DNA of 64,000 nt. Source: JAGLOK01 sp963676355 (GTDB lineage: Bacteria > Bacillota > Clostridia > Christensenellales > UMGS416). Positions 16,599 to 26,785 of the stretch are shown here, piece after piece. A program made the position numbers and the translations under genes. Location of the stretch: contig OY781093.1 of NCBI GenBank assembly GCA_963676355.1, positions 2,790,001-2,854,000 on the forward strand. Direction: 5' to 3'. Within the stretch, counting starts at the first letter, position 1, and each line of letters begins with the position of its first letter. A model generated the notes under the pieces. That model made no database searches. It was not told the DNA's origin and saw only the letters and a program-made list of their open reading frames with translations.

Positions 16599-19500
16599 TT
16601 ATCTCTGACGTTTTGTTCTTTGTCTGTTTCTGCTTGTTTGTCTAATTCGTATCAATAAACCACCTGCAACTAATGTCAATCCAATAAATCCTGCTAGTAT
16701 AAACGGCCATACCGTTTTTTTATCATTGAATGATACCTGTGTGATAACTGACCCAAAGGCTACTTTATAATCATCAATTATAACAAGCTCCAGCTCGCCA
16801 TCACTATTCAATTCATCTTCTCTTATACTAATCCTCAGCATTCCATTCACTGCTTCCGCTATGCCTATAATTTTTCCATCAGGTAGCATTATGCTTACCG
16901 TATTATCAGGAAAGTTACTAATAGCTATTTCTAATGTAATTATACCTGTTTCATCATCTACATCTGCAGAAGTAGTAGCAATAATATTTTTTTCTGTAGT
17001 AGGTTGAGGAGTTGGAGTAACTTCTTGGGAAGGAATTGAGGATACCTCTGGTGCACTATCTTCTTTTGTCGCATCTGATACTATCACAGCGCAGGTCGCA
17101 GTTTTTCCATCTATAGAAGCACTCACTGTTGTATTTCCGCTTCCTATAGCCTTAACTAATCCGCTGCTATTTACAGTTACAACATTAACATCAGAACTTT
17201 GCCAGCTTATGCTTTGATTTGTCGCATCACTTGGATTAATAGCAGCTGATAACTGTGTGGTATCACCAGTATCCATTGATAATGTAGTATTGCTTATGGT
17301 TACTCCAACAACAGGCACTTCCACTGTTACATTACACGTATTCGACTTCCCGCTAGCAGTTGCAGTAATCACCGCCGTACCCTTACCGCTTGCAGTCACT
17401 ACACCACTTTGCGAGACTGAAGCCACGGCAGTATTTGAGCTTATCCATGTTATGCTTTTATCAGATGCGTCATTTGGGCTAACATCAGCTGAAAGAGTAT
17501 ATGTATCCCCTTTATTCATCTTAACGCTAACATTGCTTATATTAACGTTTATAACATATACAACCACTTTTACCGAACATGATGATTTCTTTCCATCAGC
17601 TGTTGCTGTGATTGCAGCAGTGCCCTTTCCTACAGCAGTTACATTACCATTTTGATCTACTGTAGCCACACTATTATCGCTGCTTTGCCATGATACAATT
17701 TTATTGGTTGCGTTGCTTGGATTAACCGTTGCTATAAGTATAAAACTTCTTCCTTTGTCAACAGTCTCAAATGAGCTGCTTAGAACTACTCCTGTTACTG
17801 GTGTAATGGTTGAAATTGTACATTGTGCAGATATTCCATCTGCTTGTGCTGTTATAGTTGCATTTCCCGCGCCCACTGCTATAACTTCGCCTGACTGGTT
17901 CACTGTAGCAACCCCGATATCGCTGCTTGTCCAAGTTACAGTCGGATATGTTGCGTCACTAGGATTAACAGTGGCAGCTAATGTGTGTTTGTCTTCTACT
18001 CTAATTGATAGCGATGTTTCACTTAAAGTAATACTTTGGACGCTGGTTCTTACCATTACATCACAAGTCGCAGACTTTCCATCTGCGCTGGCTGTAATAA
18101 CTGCGTTTCCATCACTTACAGCAGTTACTACTCCATCCTGCCCAACTGTTGCAATACTTATATCACCACTTACCCAAGTTACAATTGGATATGAAGCTTC
18201 TTGAGGGTTTACCGTAGCTTCCAGTTTATATGTTTCACCTTTTTCTATAGTTTGAGAGTTGGTGTTAAGTGATACGCCACTGACTGGTGTCTCGACTGTA
18301 ATAATGCATTGATCTGATTGTCCATAACTAGTCGTCATTATTCCTGCTGTAGCATCAATAACAGCCGTTCCGTTCGCTATCGCTGTTACTTTACCGGTAT
18401 AATCAACTGTGGCTACACTAGTATTATTGCTTGTCCACATTATTGTCGGATATGTTGCGTCATCAGGTGACACTGCGGCTGTAAGCTGTACACTTTGGGT
18501 CGGATTCAGTGTTTCAGCATTTGATGATAATGTCACATCCGTTACTCCCTGCTCAACTGTAACAATGCAGCTATCTGCAAGAGTGCCATTATTAGTATCA
18601 TCAGCAGTTACAGTGATTGTGGTTGTGCCTGCTGATTGAGCCGTCACTATACCATTAACATCAACAGTTGCAACCGAAGTATCATCACTTGCCCAAGCTA
18701 CATCCTGATTATCTGCATCATTCGGCAGTACTGTAACATCAATATCTACAGTATCATTAATGGTAGTATTATCATCCAAAATAAGCTTTTCGGAGTCTGA
18801 AGATATGGTCACGCTGGCAACAGGTATAGGGCCCCACTTTGCATACAGCTCAATTGAGGTTGTTGGAAAATAGGGAAAAACTATGTGATCGCTAAAGGTT
18901 GTATTATCCGTAAACCATCCTTCAAATAGTCTGCCACCATTAGTAGTATTTGGACACGTTATAATCTCTCCACCTTTTGCAATTAGGTGTTGCGTAACAG
19001 AAGTACCTCCGTTTGAATCAAAAGTAATAGTATTCAAACTTGCTATAGCATTAGTTGGACTGTTATCAATAACATTCAGGCCTCCCGGTAATTTTACACC
19101 AAAAATTGTATTACTCTCAGTATTTTTGCCGTCACTAACCACATATGCATTCTTAAGAGACGTTTCTCCAAATACGGTTTCATATGGATAGTTAGCGCCT
19201 CCGTGTTTTAAAAAAACAACAGGTGGATTCTCATTAGGTGTATATGCGCTATGATCCAAGAATAATATTCCCCTGTCTTTTCCGTCTCCACCTCCAATAT
19301 CCACAGGTCCTCCGTCGGCATAAACTATACCGGACCATATTTCTACAAATCCTCCTGCAGCATAAACCCCGCCGCCAATTCCCGCTCCGCCAGCCGTACC
19401 TTTTGCATATATGTTTCCGCTTGCAATGGTAATTGCTCCTCTTCTACCCGCTGTGGGTCCTTGTGGCGCCATTACATCACTGCCACCTCCGATGCCGGCA

Positions 19501-20747
19501 GCTCCATTTCCTCCTATTGCTGTTATGTTTGAGTTCCTAAGAAGCATGAAAAAGTTTGGCTGTCCTCCTCCTGCACCAAACCCAATGCCAGGACCCCCAC
19601 TTCCCGTATCAGACCCACCTTGAGCATAGATGTTTCCGCCAAGAATATTGATATCACAAGTCGTATAATCAACAGTTAGTGCGCTTTGACCCGTACCTAT
19701 ACCAGCACCGCCAAGACTTCCATATGCTTGAATATCCGACGTGGTTCCGCAATTAATTTCAAAACCGCCATCCGCCATTCTTCCGCCTGCGCCTGTTCCA
19801 ATACCTGCGCCGCCTTGGCATCCTGCCGCATAGATAAACGGATTGCCGGATATAAGAATTGCTCCAGTAATTCCCCCGTAATGACCAGTTCCAATACCTG
19901 CGGCTCCGTCTCCTCCATATGCCTCAACATGAGCGGTTCCTCCGATCTGAATAAACTGTCCTGCTCCCAAACCCGCATTTAAACCCGAGCCAATTCCCGC
20001 TCCAGTTCCTGATTTTAGATAATTGGGACTTGCTGAATCAAATAGCGTTTTACCGCCAAACGCATAAACCTGACCACCTAAAATACTTATAGAAGTAAAC
20101 GAACCTCCTTCGCTGCTTCCGATGCCCGCACCGCCGTTTCTACCTACCGAAAATATGTTTCCTGTAAATGATGAGCGCACAGCGATGCCTCCTGCTGTTT
20201 CTCCTGGTTCTTCGCCTATACCGGCACCGCCATCAGGTCCGCCCAAACAGTACAAATTGCCTTCTCCATATATAATAAGAACTCCGCCTTCCTGCACTTC
20301 AATCGCGGGGTTATTGTCGCCTGCATATAAATAATTATTCCCAGTTACCTTTAGGTACAACGTTGCACCGCTCTCAACTATTATGCATGAAATCCAAGTG
20401 TGGTACCATCCGCCAAGCGGCCACCAATTAGAAGGACTGTCTGCATTCCAAATAGCACAATCCCTCAATTCAAGATATGCAGTTTCATTGCTGGTGGCTG
20501 TAATTTGATATGCTGTAGCTTCTCGGGTGTATAAATACGGATCTACGGATGATGAACCACCTTCTTCAGGTAAATCAATTATTCCTTGCGAGTCAACAAA
20601 ATCTTCTCCCTCATAGAAATAATGATCCATCCCGCCAAGAAAGCTCATACTAAAGTGCGGCTCCGCATATGCCGTGCTGGCCGGATAAATAATAAGCATA
20701 GAGAATATCATAATTAAAACTATTACTATCGAAAAAAATCTTTTCAT
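16599..20747 (-). CDS. Giant surface protein with Gly-rich repeats, seven BIG2 domains and a C-terminal anchor
   Basis: A signal peptide (MKRFFSIVIVLIMIFSM, ending near TAYAEP) starts at the ATG at 20747, seven bases after GGGGAAA; a longer frame to 20840 has no such support. Residues 110-500 carry about ten degenerate repeats with the core GGAGIG, probably a beta-solenoid of the carbohydrate-binding kind. A Listeria-Bacteroides repeat follows (FDSNGGT...GWFTD...LYAKW), then seven bacterial Ig-like group 2 domains of about 80 residues each. A Pro/Thr linker, a conserved C-terminal domain (LPDGKIIGIAEAVNGML), a membrane helix and a basic tail end the protein (about 1382 residues). It shares this whole plan with the product of 35320-39522. 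Function is likely adhesion or scaffolding. Confidence 0.85.
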   Translation of the reverse strand: MKRFFSIVIVLIMIFSMLIIYPASTAYAEPHFSMSFLGGMDHYFYEGEDFVDSQGIIDLPEEGGSSSVDPYLYTREATAYQITATSNETAYLELRDCAIWNADSPSNWWPLGGWYHTWISCIIVESGATLYLKVTGNNYLYAGDNNPAIEVQEGGVLIIYGEGNLYCLGGPDGGAGIGEEPGETAGGIAVRSSFTGNIFSVGRNGGAGIGSSEGGSFTSISILGGQVYAFGGKTLFDSASPNYLKSGTGAGIGSGLNAGLGAGQFIQIGGTAHVEAYGGDGAAGIGTGHYGGITGAILISGNPFIYAAGCQGGAGIGTGAGGRMADGGFEINCGTTSDIQAYGSLGGAGIGTGQSALTVDYTTCDINILGGNIYAQGGSDTGSGGPGIGFGAGGGQPNFFMLLRNSNITAIGGNGAAGIGGGSDVMAPQGPTAGRRGAITIASGNIYAKGTAGGAGIGGGVYAAGGFVEIWSGIVYADGGPVDIGGGDGKDRGILFLDHSAYTPNENPPVVFLKHGGANYPYETVFGETSLKNAYVVSDGKNTESNTIFGVKLPGGLNVIDNSPTNAIASLNTITFDSNGGTSVTQHLIAKGGEIITCPNTTNGGRLFEGWFTDNTTFSDHIVFPYFPTTSIELYAKWGPIPVASVTISSDSEKLILDDNTTINDTVDIDVTVLPNDADNQDVAWASDDTSVATVDVNGIVTAQSAGTTTITVTADDTNNGTLADSCIVTVEQGVTDVTLSSNAETLNPTQSVQLTAAVSPDDATYPTIMWTSNNTSVATVDYTGKVTAIANGTAVIDATAGIMTTSYGQSDQCIITVETPVSGVSLNTNSQTIEKGETYKLEATVNPQEASYPIVTWVSGDISIATVGQDGVVTAVSDGNAVITASADGKSATCDVMVRTSVQSITLSETSLSIRVEDKHTLAATVNPSDATYPTVTWTSSDIGVATVNQSGEVIAVGAGNATITAQADGISAQCTISTITPVTGVVLSSSFETVDKGRSFILIATVNPSNATNKIVSWQSSDNSVATVDQNGNVTAVGKGTAAITATADGKKSSCSVKVVVYVINVNISNVSVKMNKGDTYTLSADVSPNDASDKSITWISSNTAVASVSQSGVVTASGKGTAVITATASGKSNTCNVTVEVPVVGVTISNTTLSMDTGDTTQLSAAINPSDATNQSISWQSSDVNVVTVNSSGLVKAIGSGNTTVSASIDGKTATCAVIVSDATKEDSAPEVSSIPSQEVTPTPQPTTEKNIIATTSADVDDETGIITLEIAISNFPDNTVSIMLPDGKIIGIAEAVNGMLRISIREDELNSDGELELVIIDDYKVAFGSVITQVSFNDKKTVWPFILAGFIGLTLVAGGLLIRIRQTSRNRQRTKRQR

Positions 20748-20889
20748 TTCTTTCCCCTTTTTTCTAAACCTCTCAGAATGCAAACTTTCTATTTTACATA
20801 TATAGATATAAGTCTTGTTCTCCAATTTCGAAATCAGCATAAAACTTAATCAGTTCTGCTGATAAACCTGTGATATCCAGTCTTTTCGG

Positions 20890-21144
20890 TCATGATATTT
20901 CATTACCATCAAATACAATTTCAGGCATTTCTCCCTCAAAAACAATAAAATATCTTAAATTACCAGGTGCACATCCTTTTAAATCCGGCAGGTAGAAAAC
21001 AGTATCTTCCTCCGATCCAAAACGATTTCCAATCATAATATAAAGATTCCTATACTTTTCAATACTTAGAGTCTGTCCTTTGCACTCAATGAGCCCACGA
21101 GGACACTCCCAAAAAGCAAAAAGTTTTAGTTCACCAATAATCAT
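20890..21144 (-). CDS. Small phage tail collar-domain protein
   Basis: The 84 residues match the tail collar/microcystin-dependent protein domain: IGELKLFAFWECPRGLIECKG, then a helix-turn with MIGNRFGSEEDTVFYLPDLKG. Full-length members have 150-180 residues, so only the N-terminal collar plus a short acidic tail is present. GAGGAG lies nine bases before the ATG. The gene is 142 bases upstream of the giant surface protein gene on the same strand and probably in the same transcript. Known collar proteins sit at the base of phage or contractile-tail fibres. No other tail genes are nearby, so it seems to have been put to another use. Confidence 0.75.
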   Translation of the reverse strand: MIIGELKLFAFWECPRGLIECKGQTLSIEKYRNLYIMIGNRFGSEEDTVFYLPDLKGCAPGNLRYFIVFEGEMPEIVFDGNEIS

Positions 21145-21259
21145 GTTTTGTACTCCTCATATTCATGTCACTATTTATGGCTACTAACGCCATGCACAAA
21201 CAAAGGTATCACGAAAAAATCAAAGTAGCATCGTACTAAAGTTCTACATTTCATATTAA

Positions 21260-21288
21260 ACTGTATTTTTAGCAAATATTTTGGTCAA
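21260..21288 (-). promoter_or_regulatory. Putative promoter of the collar/surface-protein operon
   Basis: On the minus strand TTGACC (21283-21288) and TACAGT (21260-21265) are 17 bases apart, 116 bases ahead of the collar gene. It lies in the 228-base divergent region shared with the LuxR-type regulator gene, which suggests mutual regulation. Confidence 0.4.
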
Positions 21289-21372
21289 AAGGAATAATTG
21301 TCTATCATTATTTCAAATAAAATGTATAATTCGAAGTGTACTAAAATAAAAATCAAATAGGAGCTACGTCCA

Positions 21373-24300
21373 TTGACACTTTCTACGGAATACAACTTTC
21401 AAAAGTGCATTAAATTGCTTGATAGCGTTTTCATAGGTAGAATAAGCGAAATCGAATCTTTAATCGCAGAATACGACAAAACACTCAATGGCTCCATGGG
21501 GATAGCTATTATATCAGGGCCTCCCGGTATAGGTAAAACTATTTTAGTCGAACATACCGTCAATCAATTAAGCAACAATACTTATGTTTACGGGAAAAGT
21601 CTTCATGGTGAAAATCAGGAATTGACCTCTCTTTCTGAAATCATTGATCAAATAGTTTGCCATATTTCCACACTCCCCAATGAGACATTTAAGTTTATTC
21701 AAGAAAAGCTAGTAAAAAGTATCGGAGAAGATTTACATCTGCTTTCTTCCATCAGTCCTATTTTCAAAAATGCCTTTAAGATTAATGCAAGTATCAGCCC
21801 AAAGGACTTCAGTAAAATAAAATATAGTCTTAAAAACGTAATATCAAATTTTATATCTATATCATCGTCATATTTATTCCCACTAATAATCCACATTGAT
21901 GATTTGCAATGGGCAAATCAGATTACGTTTGATTTAATAAGGTCGCTTATTAGAAAAAAAGATGCACTTAACATATTACTAATAATTTCTTTTAGAGATA
22001 ATGAAGATATAGAAATCTTAAACAAATTTATAAATACTCTGAAATATAGCATGAACCATACTAAATTAGGCCAATTGAACGAGAATCTACTAGAAAACTA
22101 TATTGGTCATGTGTTTGGAAAAAGCATCGCCAACAAACAGCAACTTGCACGTTTGGTAAACGGATTTTCTTTAGGTAATCCGTTTTTCGTAAAAGAAAAT
22201 CTCAAAATTTTACTTACTGAAAATATTATTACGTTCTCAGATGCAACCAAAGAATGGCGATTAAACATCAATAAAATTAATAATTTCAAATTATCGAGCG
22301 GTATGGAGAACATATTTAAAGACAATTTCTTCAAGGTACATGAAAACAACCGCTACTTATTAAACTTAATTGCGTGCTTGGGCGGTAATATCGAATATGA
22401 TATTTTACAAGCTGTTGTTAATATGGATACTATTTCACTTAATGGTAATATAGATAAATTATTGAAAAGCGCAGTACTATTAAAAACTACAGATAGTAAT
22501 GGAACTGAAAAGCTTTTATTTTTACATGACATCATCTATAGTACTATCATTAACAATTTGAATGAAATTGAAATTGAAACATATCATTATGAAATATCCG
22601 ATAAAATATTCAATAATAAAGATATTAAATTAAATGACAAGGATTTGTTCATAGCTTCTCACTTGCTTAGATCGAATAAACAAAAAATCATAGATAACGC
22701 CGACAAATGGATTTATTCTCTATTTAACACGGGATCTTATAAAATGGAGATTTCTTTAATAGAGAACGCTTTAGTAATATTCGAACTGTGCAAAGAAATT
22801 CTTCCTTACTGTTTAATTACAGACGACACTTTTTCTGTGAATTTGCATCTTAAACTTGCAGAGTGCTTGCATTTATCTGGTCGCACAAAAGAATGTTCAG
22901 CAATTGTAGATATGCTAGAGTCTACTACAAAAGAAAAAATCTTAGTTATAACAATAAAAAGAATCCAGCTTAATATCCATCATTATAATAGAGATCATAA
23001 AAAAGTCATATCATTAGGCACCGAAATACTTAAATTACAAGGAATTAGATTCGGAAAGATATGGCTTCTGTATGATTTATTAAGTAGTCGTTTTATTTAT
23101 AATACAAAAAGAATAAGTAATATAACTTATATAGATTCAAAACAAAGCGAAAACGCTTCAATAATCTTCGAGACTCTAATACATATGAATTCATCTGCCA
23201 CACTATTAGGTGATGATATGCAAGCTTGTATAGGTCTGACTTCAGCACTTCTTTCTGTAAAATATAGCAATGACCCAAATGTTTTCGTCGGATATGTCTC
23301 CTATGCATATGTTCTGTTTTCAATATGGAATGATCTTAAGAAAGCGGAGCTTATGCAAAAAAAAATAATAGAACTACTTAATAAAACACAGCATAGCAAA
23401 AATAAAGCTATGATATACTTCATTATTGGTGCATTTCTAGCTCATTGGTCAAAGCCAATTGATCAGGCTGATTACTATTTACAAGAGTCTATAAAATTCG
23501 GAGAAATAGCAGGAGATTTTTTGTTTATTGGATATTCTATAACCACTAGCATGGACACGAAATCATTTATGGGAGTAAATATAAATCGAAGCTTAGCCTT
23601 TATTGAAGAAAGCCAGCAAGATTTCCCAGAAATCGAGCAATATGTCACGACTTATAATTATGAATGCCATACTGCCCATATTTTATCTTTAAAAAATGGG
23701 TGTGATTCAATCTCATATAATACTATAAGTGCTAAATATCCTAAGCTTACCTCTTTTGAGACTCTTACTGAAGAAACCTTAGCATTAGAAGAATGCATAT
23801 TATATGAAAACATGGAATTAGGTTATGAAATAGTAAAAATAGTTTCCCCAAAAATTAAATTGGCAAAGGGTCTTATTTGCAAGATAAGCATTATCTTTAA
23901 CTGTTCTTTTGTCAGGATAGCAATCCACAATTCTTTAAATAATGTTGAGAAAAATAAAAATCTAAAATACATAAAATCTCACTTAAACGAGCTTGAGTAT
24001 TGGTCAAAACTTAGTAATAGTAATTTTTATTCGATTTATTCACTAATAAAAGCAGAATACGAAATAAATATAAATTCTAATCCTGCTGGTGCAGAGTTAT
24101 ACAATATTTCAATTAATGCCGCCAAAGCACAAGGAAATTTAAAAATAGCAGCTCTAGCTAATCTGAAAGCCGCTAAATTCTATATAGCAAATATTGATTT
24201 ATCCCTTTTTTATGCCTCACAATCAACTAATTTATTTAAAATATGGGGAGCAGAGCATGTAAGTTCAATGATTGCAAATGTATTTAATCTTGATAATAGT

Positions 24301-25047
24301 TCTACACCTAAAACTATTGACTTAATCCCAGCTAATAAGGCGCAAAACATTGACCTATCTAATTTTATCAAAAAGTCAGAAAAATATTCTAAAAACAAAA
24401 CTGCAAAATTATTACTCCAAACTATAATGGATTCTGGCATTGCTACTTATTGCTGCCTAATATATGAGAAAATAGATGAGTTGTTTTTATCCCACGAGAT
24501 AAGCTTTGAAAAAGAAATAATCACTTACAAGAGCATGGTTAGTATAAATCATACCACCAATATATCTCACAGAATTATCAGGTATGTAGGAAGAACATCA
24601 CAAGAAGTAAAAATATCATCTATTCAAAATAATCCAACATTTATAAGTGATCCTTATATAAAAAATAATCCAAACATTAATATCCTTTGTCTCCCTATAA
24701 CATATCACTCTATATTTACTGGTATGTTGTATATTGAAAGCAACGCCCATATAAGCGACGATACTATACTATTAATAAAAAGCTTATTACCTTCTTTCAT
24801 TATTAAACATGCACCTGCTAGTGAAAAAAAAATAGATATAAACAATAATAATCTGATCAATCTCACCGCAAGAGAAATTGAAATTTTAAAGCTCGTATCA
24901 AACGGTTTATCAAATTCAGAAATCTCTGAAATATCCAACATTTCATTAAGTACTACAAAAAAACACATCTACAGTATAATGGGAAAATTAGAAGCAGATA
25001 ATCGAATTAAGGCTGTGAATATTGCAAAAGAATATAATATTATTTAG
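21373..25047 (+). CDS. Large ATP-binding LuxR-family (LAL-type) regulator with GAF-like domain
   Basis: The 1224 residues begin with an AAA_16 ATPase domain (Walker A GPPGIGKTILV near residue 49; Walker B LIIHIDDLQW near 175). A long helical TPR-like middle follows (about 350-980), then a GAF-like domain (about 1000-1150) and a C-terminal LuxR helix-turn-helix. The last carries LTAREIEILKLVSNGLSNSEI and TTKKHIYSIMGKLE. Such proteins are ATP-dependent transcription activators. The TTG start has AGGAG nine bases upstream. It is transcribed divergently from the collar/surface-protein genes and so probably controls them. By eye its coding sequence is more AT-rich than the core genes, suggesting transfer. 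The GAF-like part is assigned by position and pattern only. Confidence 0.85.
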   Translation: MTLSTEYNFQKCIKLLDSVFIGRISEIESLIAEYDKTLNGSMGIAIISGPPGIGKTILVEHTVNQLSNNTYVYGKSLHGENQELTSLSEIIDQIVCHISTLPNETFKFIQEKLVKSIGEDLHLLSSISPIFKNAFKINASISPKDFSKIKYSLKNVISNFISISSSYLFPLIIHIDDLQWANQITFDLIRSLIRKKDALNILLIISFRDNEDIEILNKFINTLKYSMNHTKLGQLNENLLENYIGHVFGKSIANKQQLARLVNGFSLGNPFFVKENLKILLTENIITFSDATKEWRLNINKINNFKLSSGMENIFKDNFFKVHENNRYLLNLIACLGGNIEYDILQAVVNMDTISLNGNIDKLLKSAVLLKTTDSNGTEKLLFLHDIIYSTIINNLNEIEIETYHYEISDKIFNNKDIKLNDKDLFIASHLLRSNKQKIIDNADKWIYSLFNTGSYKMEISLIENALVIFELCKEILPYCLITDDTFSVNLHLKLAECLHLSGRTKECSAIVDMLESTTKEKILVITIKRIQLNIHHYNRDHKKVISLGTEILKLQGIRFGKIWLLYDLLSSRFIYNTKRISNITYIDSKQSENASIIFETLIHMNSSATLLGDDMQACIGLTSALLSVKYSNDPNVFVGYVSYAYVLFSIWNDLKKAELMQKKIIELLNKTQHSKNKAMIYFIIGAFLAHWSKPIDQADYYLQESIKFGEIAGDFLFIGYSITTSMDTKSFMGVNINRSLAFIEESQQDFPEIEQYVTTYNYECHTAHILSLKNGCDSISYNTISAKYPKLTSFETLTEETLALEECILYENMELGYEIVKIVSPKIKLAKGLICKISIIFNCSFVRIAIHNSLNNVEKNKNLKYIKSHLNELEYWSKLSNSNFYSIYSLIKAEYEININSNPAGAELYNISINAAKAQGNLKIAALANLKAAKFYIANIDLSLFYASQSTNLFKIWGAEHVSSMIANVFNLDNSSTPKTIDLIPANKAQNIDLSNFIKKSEKYSKNKTAKLLLQTIMDSGIATYCCLIYEKIDELFLSHEISFEKEIITYKSMVSINHTTNISHRIIRYVGRTSQEVKISSIQNNPTFISDPYIKNNPNINILCLPITYHSIFTGMLYIESNAHISDDTILLIKSLLPSFIIKHAPASEKKIDINNNNLINLTAREIEILKLVSNGLSNSEISEISNISLSTTKKHIYSIMGKLEADNRIKAVNIAKEYNII

Positions 25048-25820
25048 ACGATATCCTTTCTTAACTACTATAGAATAAATGCCTTATTCATAGTGTTCAT
25101 TTCAATATAGATTTAATCATTCTCTACCCCCTACTGATCTAAATAATTGGTGCTATTGACTATCGTGTTAACATGAACAGTATTGCTATAATTACTATTT
25201 AAACTTTATCAAAACTCATACAAATTGTGCTCATAATTGAAGCTTGCTTTTGAAAAAAGTTGAGGAGTTTTCTATGGGTACGTAAATTACTTTGTATGAT
25301 TATTCGCTACACTTCACGAATGCCTAATGGTAAATAGTAAAGGACTAAACCTAATTTTTATTCTTTGCGATATTATTTCTAATCAACCTCATAGTTAAAA
25401 GTTAGGTAGATCATAATTGTATCAACAGACTTTCTTGCGAAAGGGGCAGATTTTACCTTTGCTTTCAATATATTAAGGAGCCTATGGGTAATTGAAGGTT
25501 CATCATCTGTTTTCTTCACTTTCAACTCTGATGTGTTGGAGGGTAAGCCAATAAAACACACAATTATTTACTTTTATATTCGAAGAGCATATCTTAATTA
25601 CTGATACTATAATAATGCTATGTATGAGTTCGAAAATAATGTTGAATAAGGTACTGAAATATGAACTTTTTAATTGGACAGTTCATATACCAGTACCTTT
25701 TTAATACCTACAAACCTACTTATAAGTGCATTTCTACACTCTATCTTTGTTTCTTGTTGTCCAAATAAATTTCAGAAAAAATTAAAAAAACAGCCTGTAA
25801 AACGGAAAATTTATAATTTC
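25048..25820. other. Gene-poor region between the LuxR-type gene and an IS3 remnant
   Basis: About 770 bases are without an intact gene. A minus-strand frame at 25379-25561 ends in a plausible protein C-terminus (PSITHRLLNILK, then SVDTIMIYLTFNY). It may be a fragment of a larger lost gene that I cannot assign. A terminator-like hairpin is listed separately. Confidence 0.4.
25650..25702 (+). terminator. Long hairpin with T-run
   Basis: AGGTACTG-A-ATATGAACT-type arms (25650-25667 and 25680-25697) pair along about 16 bases with two mismatches and are followed by TTTTT. No plus-strand gene ends close by; the LuxR-type gene ends 600 bases upstream. Confidence 0.5.
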
Positions 25821-26747
25821 TGAACCCCATTGTCTAATTAGAAAATGTTTATTTACAATCGCAATGTGCCTGTTCAAAGGCATTAGGGGTCTTATAACGC
25901 AATGTAATATGTGGACGTTCATTATTATATCGCTCAATATATTCTCCTACACTTTGCTCAAATTCTCTAATTGAATGGTATTTAATTCTTCTTTTTTTAA
26001 TGTTGCAAAAAAGGATTCCACAACAGCATTATGACATGGTCTGCCCGATGGTGAAAAAGACTGAGTTATTTGTAAAGTTTTTAATAGTTCTCTAAACGCA
26101 AATGCTGTATATTGCACTCCCCTGTCACTGTGGAAAACTAAATCTTCCCCTGGTTTTCTATCCTGATATGCAATCTTAAATGTTGCAGTAATTAATTGCG
26201 TGCTATGCTTTTGCGATATTTTATACCCAATAACTTTTCTTGAAAATAAGTCAATGATTACGCATATGTACCGTGTATTATTACATACTCTGAAATACGT
26301 AACATCGCTTACCCACACTTGATTTGGTGCTTTTGCAGAAAAATTTAGTTTTAAAACATCTTTCTTGAGCTCATGCTTAAATCTAGTATATTGCCTTTTT
26401 GTTTCACTTCGGACACTCTGTAAATTCATATATTGCATTAGTTCGGAAACCATTCCGTCGGTTGTATTTACTCCTTGGCTATTTAAAACAGCTTTAATTT
26501 TTCTTGCTCCATAAATCTGATTGCTTTTTTCAAATATCTCTCTTATTAATTTGCTTAATTCTTCTCGACGTTTTTGATAACTATTATTATCTTTTTTATT
26601 GCGAAAAATATGGTTGTAGAACGTCCCTCTGGCAAGTTTGCTTTTGACATAGTCATATTTATATGAAGTTATCCTCTAAGCGCTGTCTCATTTCTTCGTC
26701 GGACAATAATATCCCTACCAGCGTCTATAATATAGGTGGGCAGTTCA
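25821..26747 (-). mobile_element. Truncated IS3-family element
   Basis: The ends are TGAACCCCA at the left and the complement of TGAACTGCCCA at the right, 927 bases apart, too short for a full IS3 element. The interior holds a frameshifted OrfB. Near the right end only the tail of an OrfA frame remains (SDEEMRQRLEDN), so OrfA has been deleted. No target duplication is visible. Confidence 0.7.
25849..26680 (-). pseudogene. IS3-family transposase OrfB, frameshifted
   Basis: An open frame runs from about 26680 through an HTH_21 part (NQIYGARKIKAVLNSQG) and an integrase core with all three catalytic residues (VWVSDVTYF, FHSDRGVQY, AVVESFFATLKKE). After the last motif a one-base shift near 25985 moves the C-terminal tail (IERYNNERPHITLRYKTP) into another frame, ending at 25849. 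The catalytic core is intact but the C-terminus is separated and OrfA is missing, so the element is probably immobile. Confidence 0.8.
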
Positions 26748-26785
26748 CTTCATTTGTTTATAGGCCGATAAGTAATCCTTTTTTA

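Noticed and set aside
25379..25561. Independent 60-residue gene
   Set aside because: It has no SD and looks like a C-terminal scrap; it is kept only as a note in the gene-poor region.
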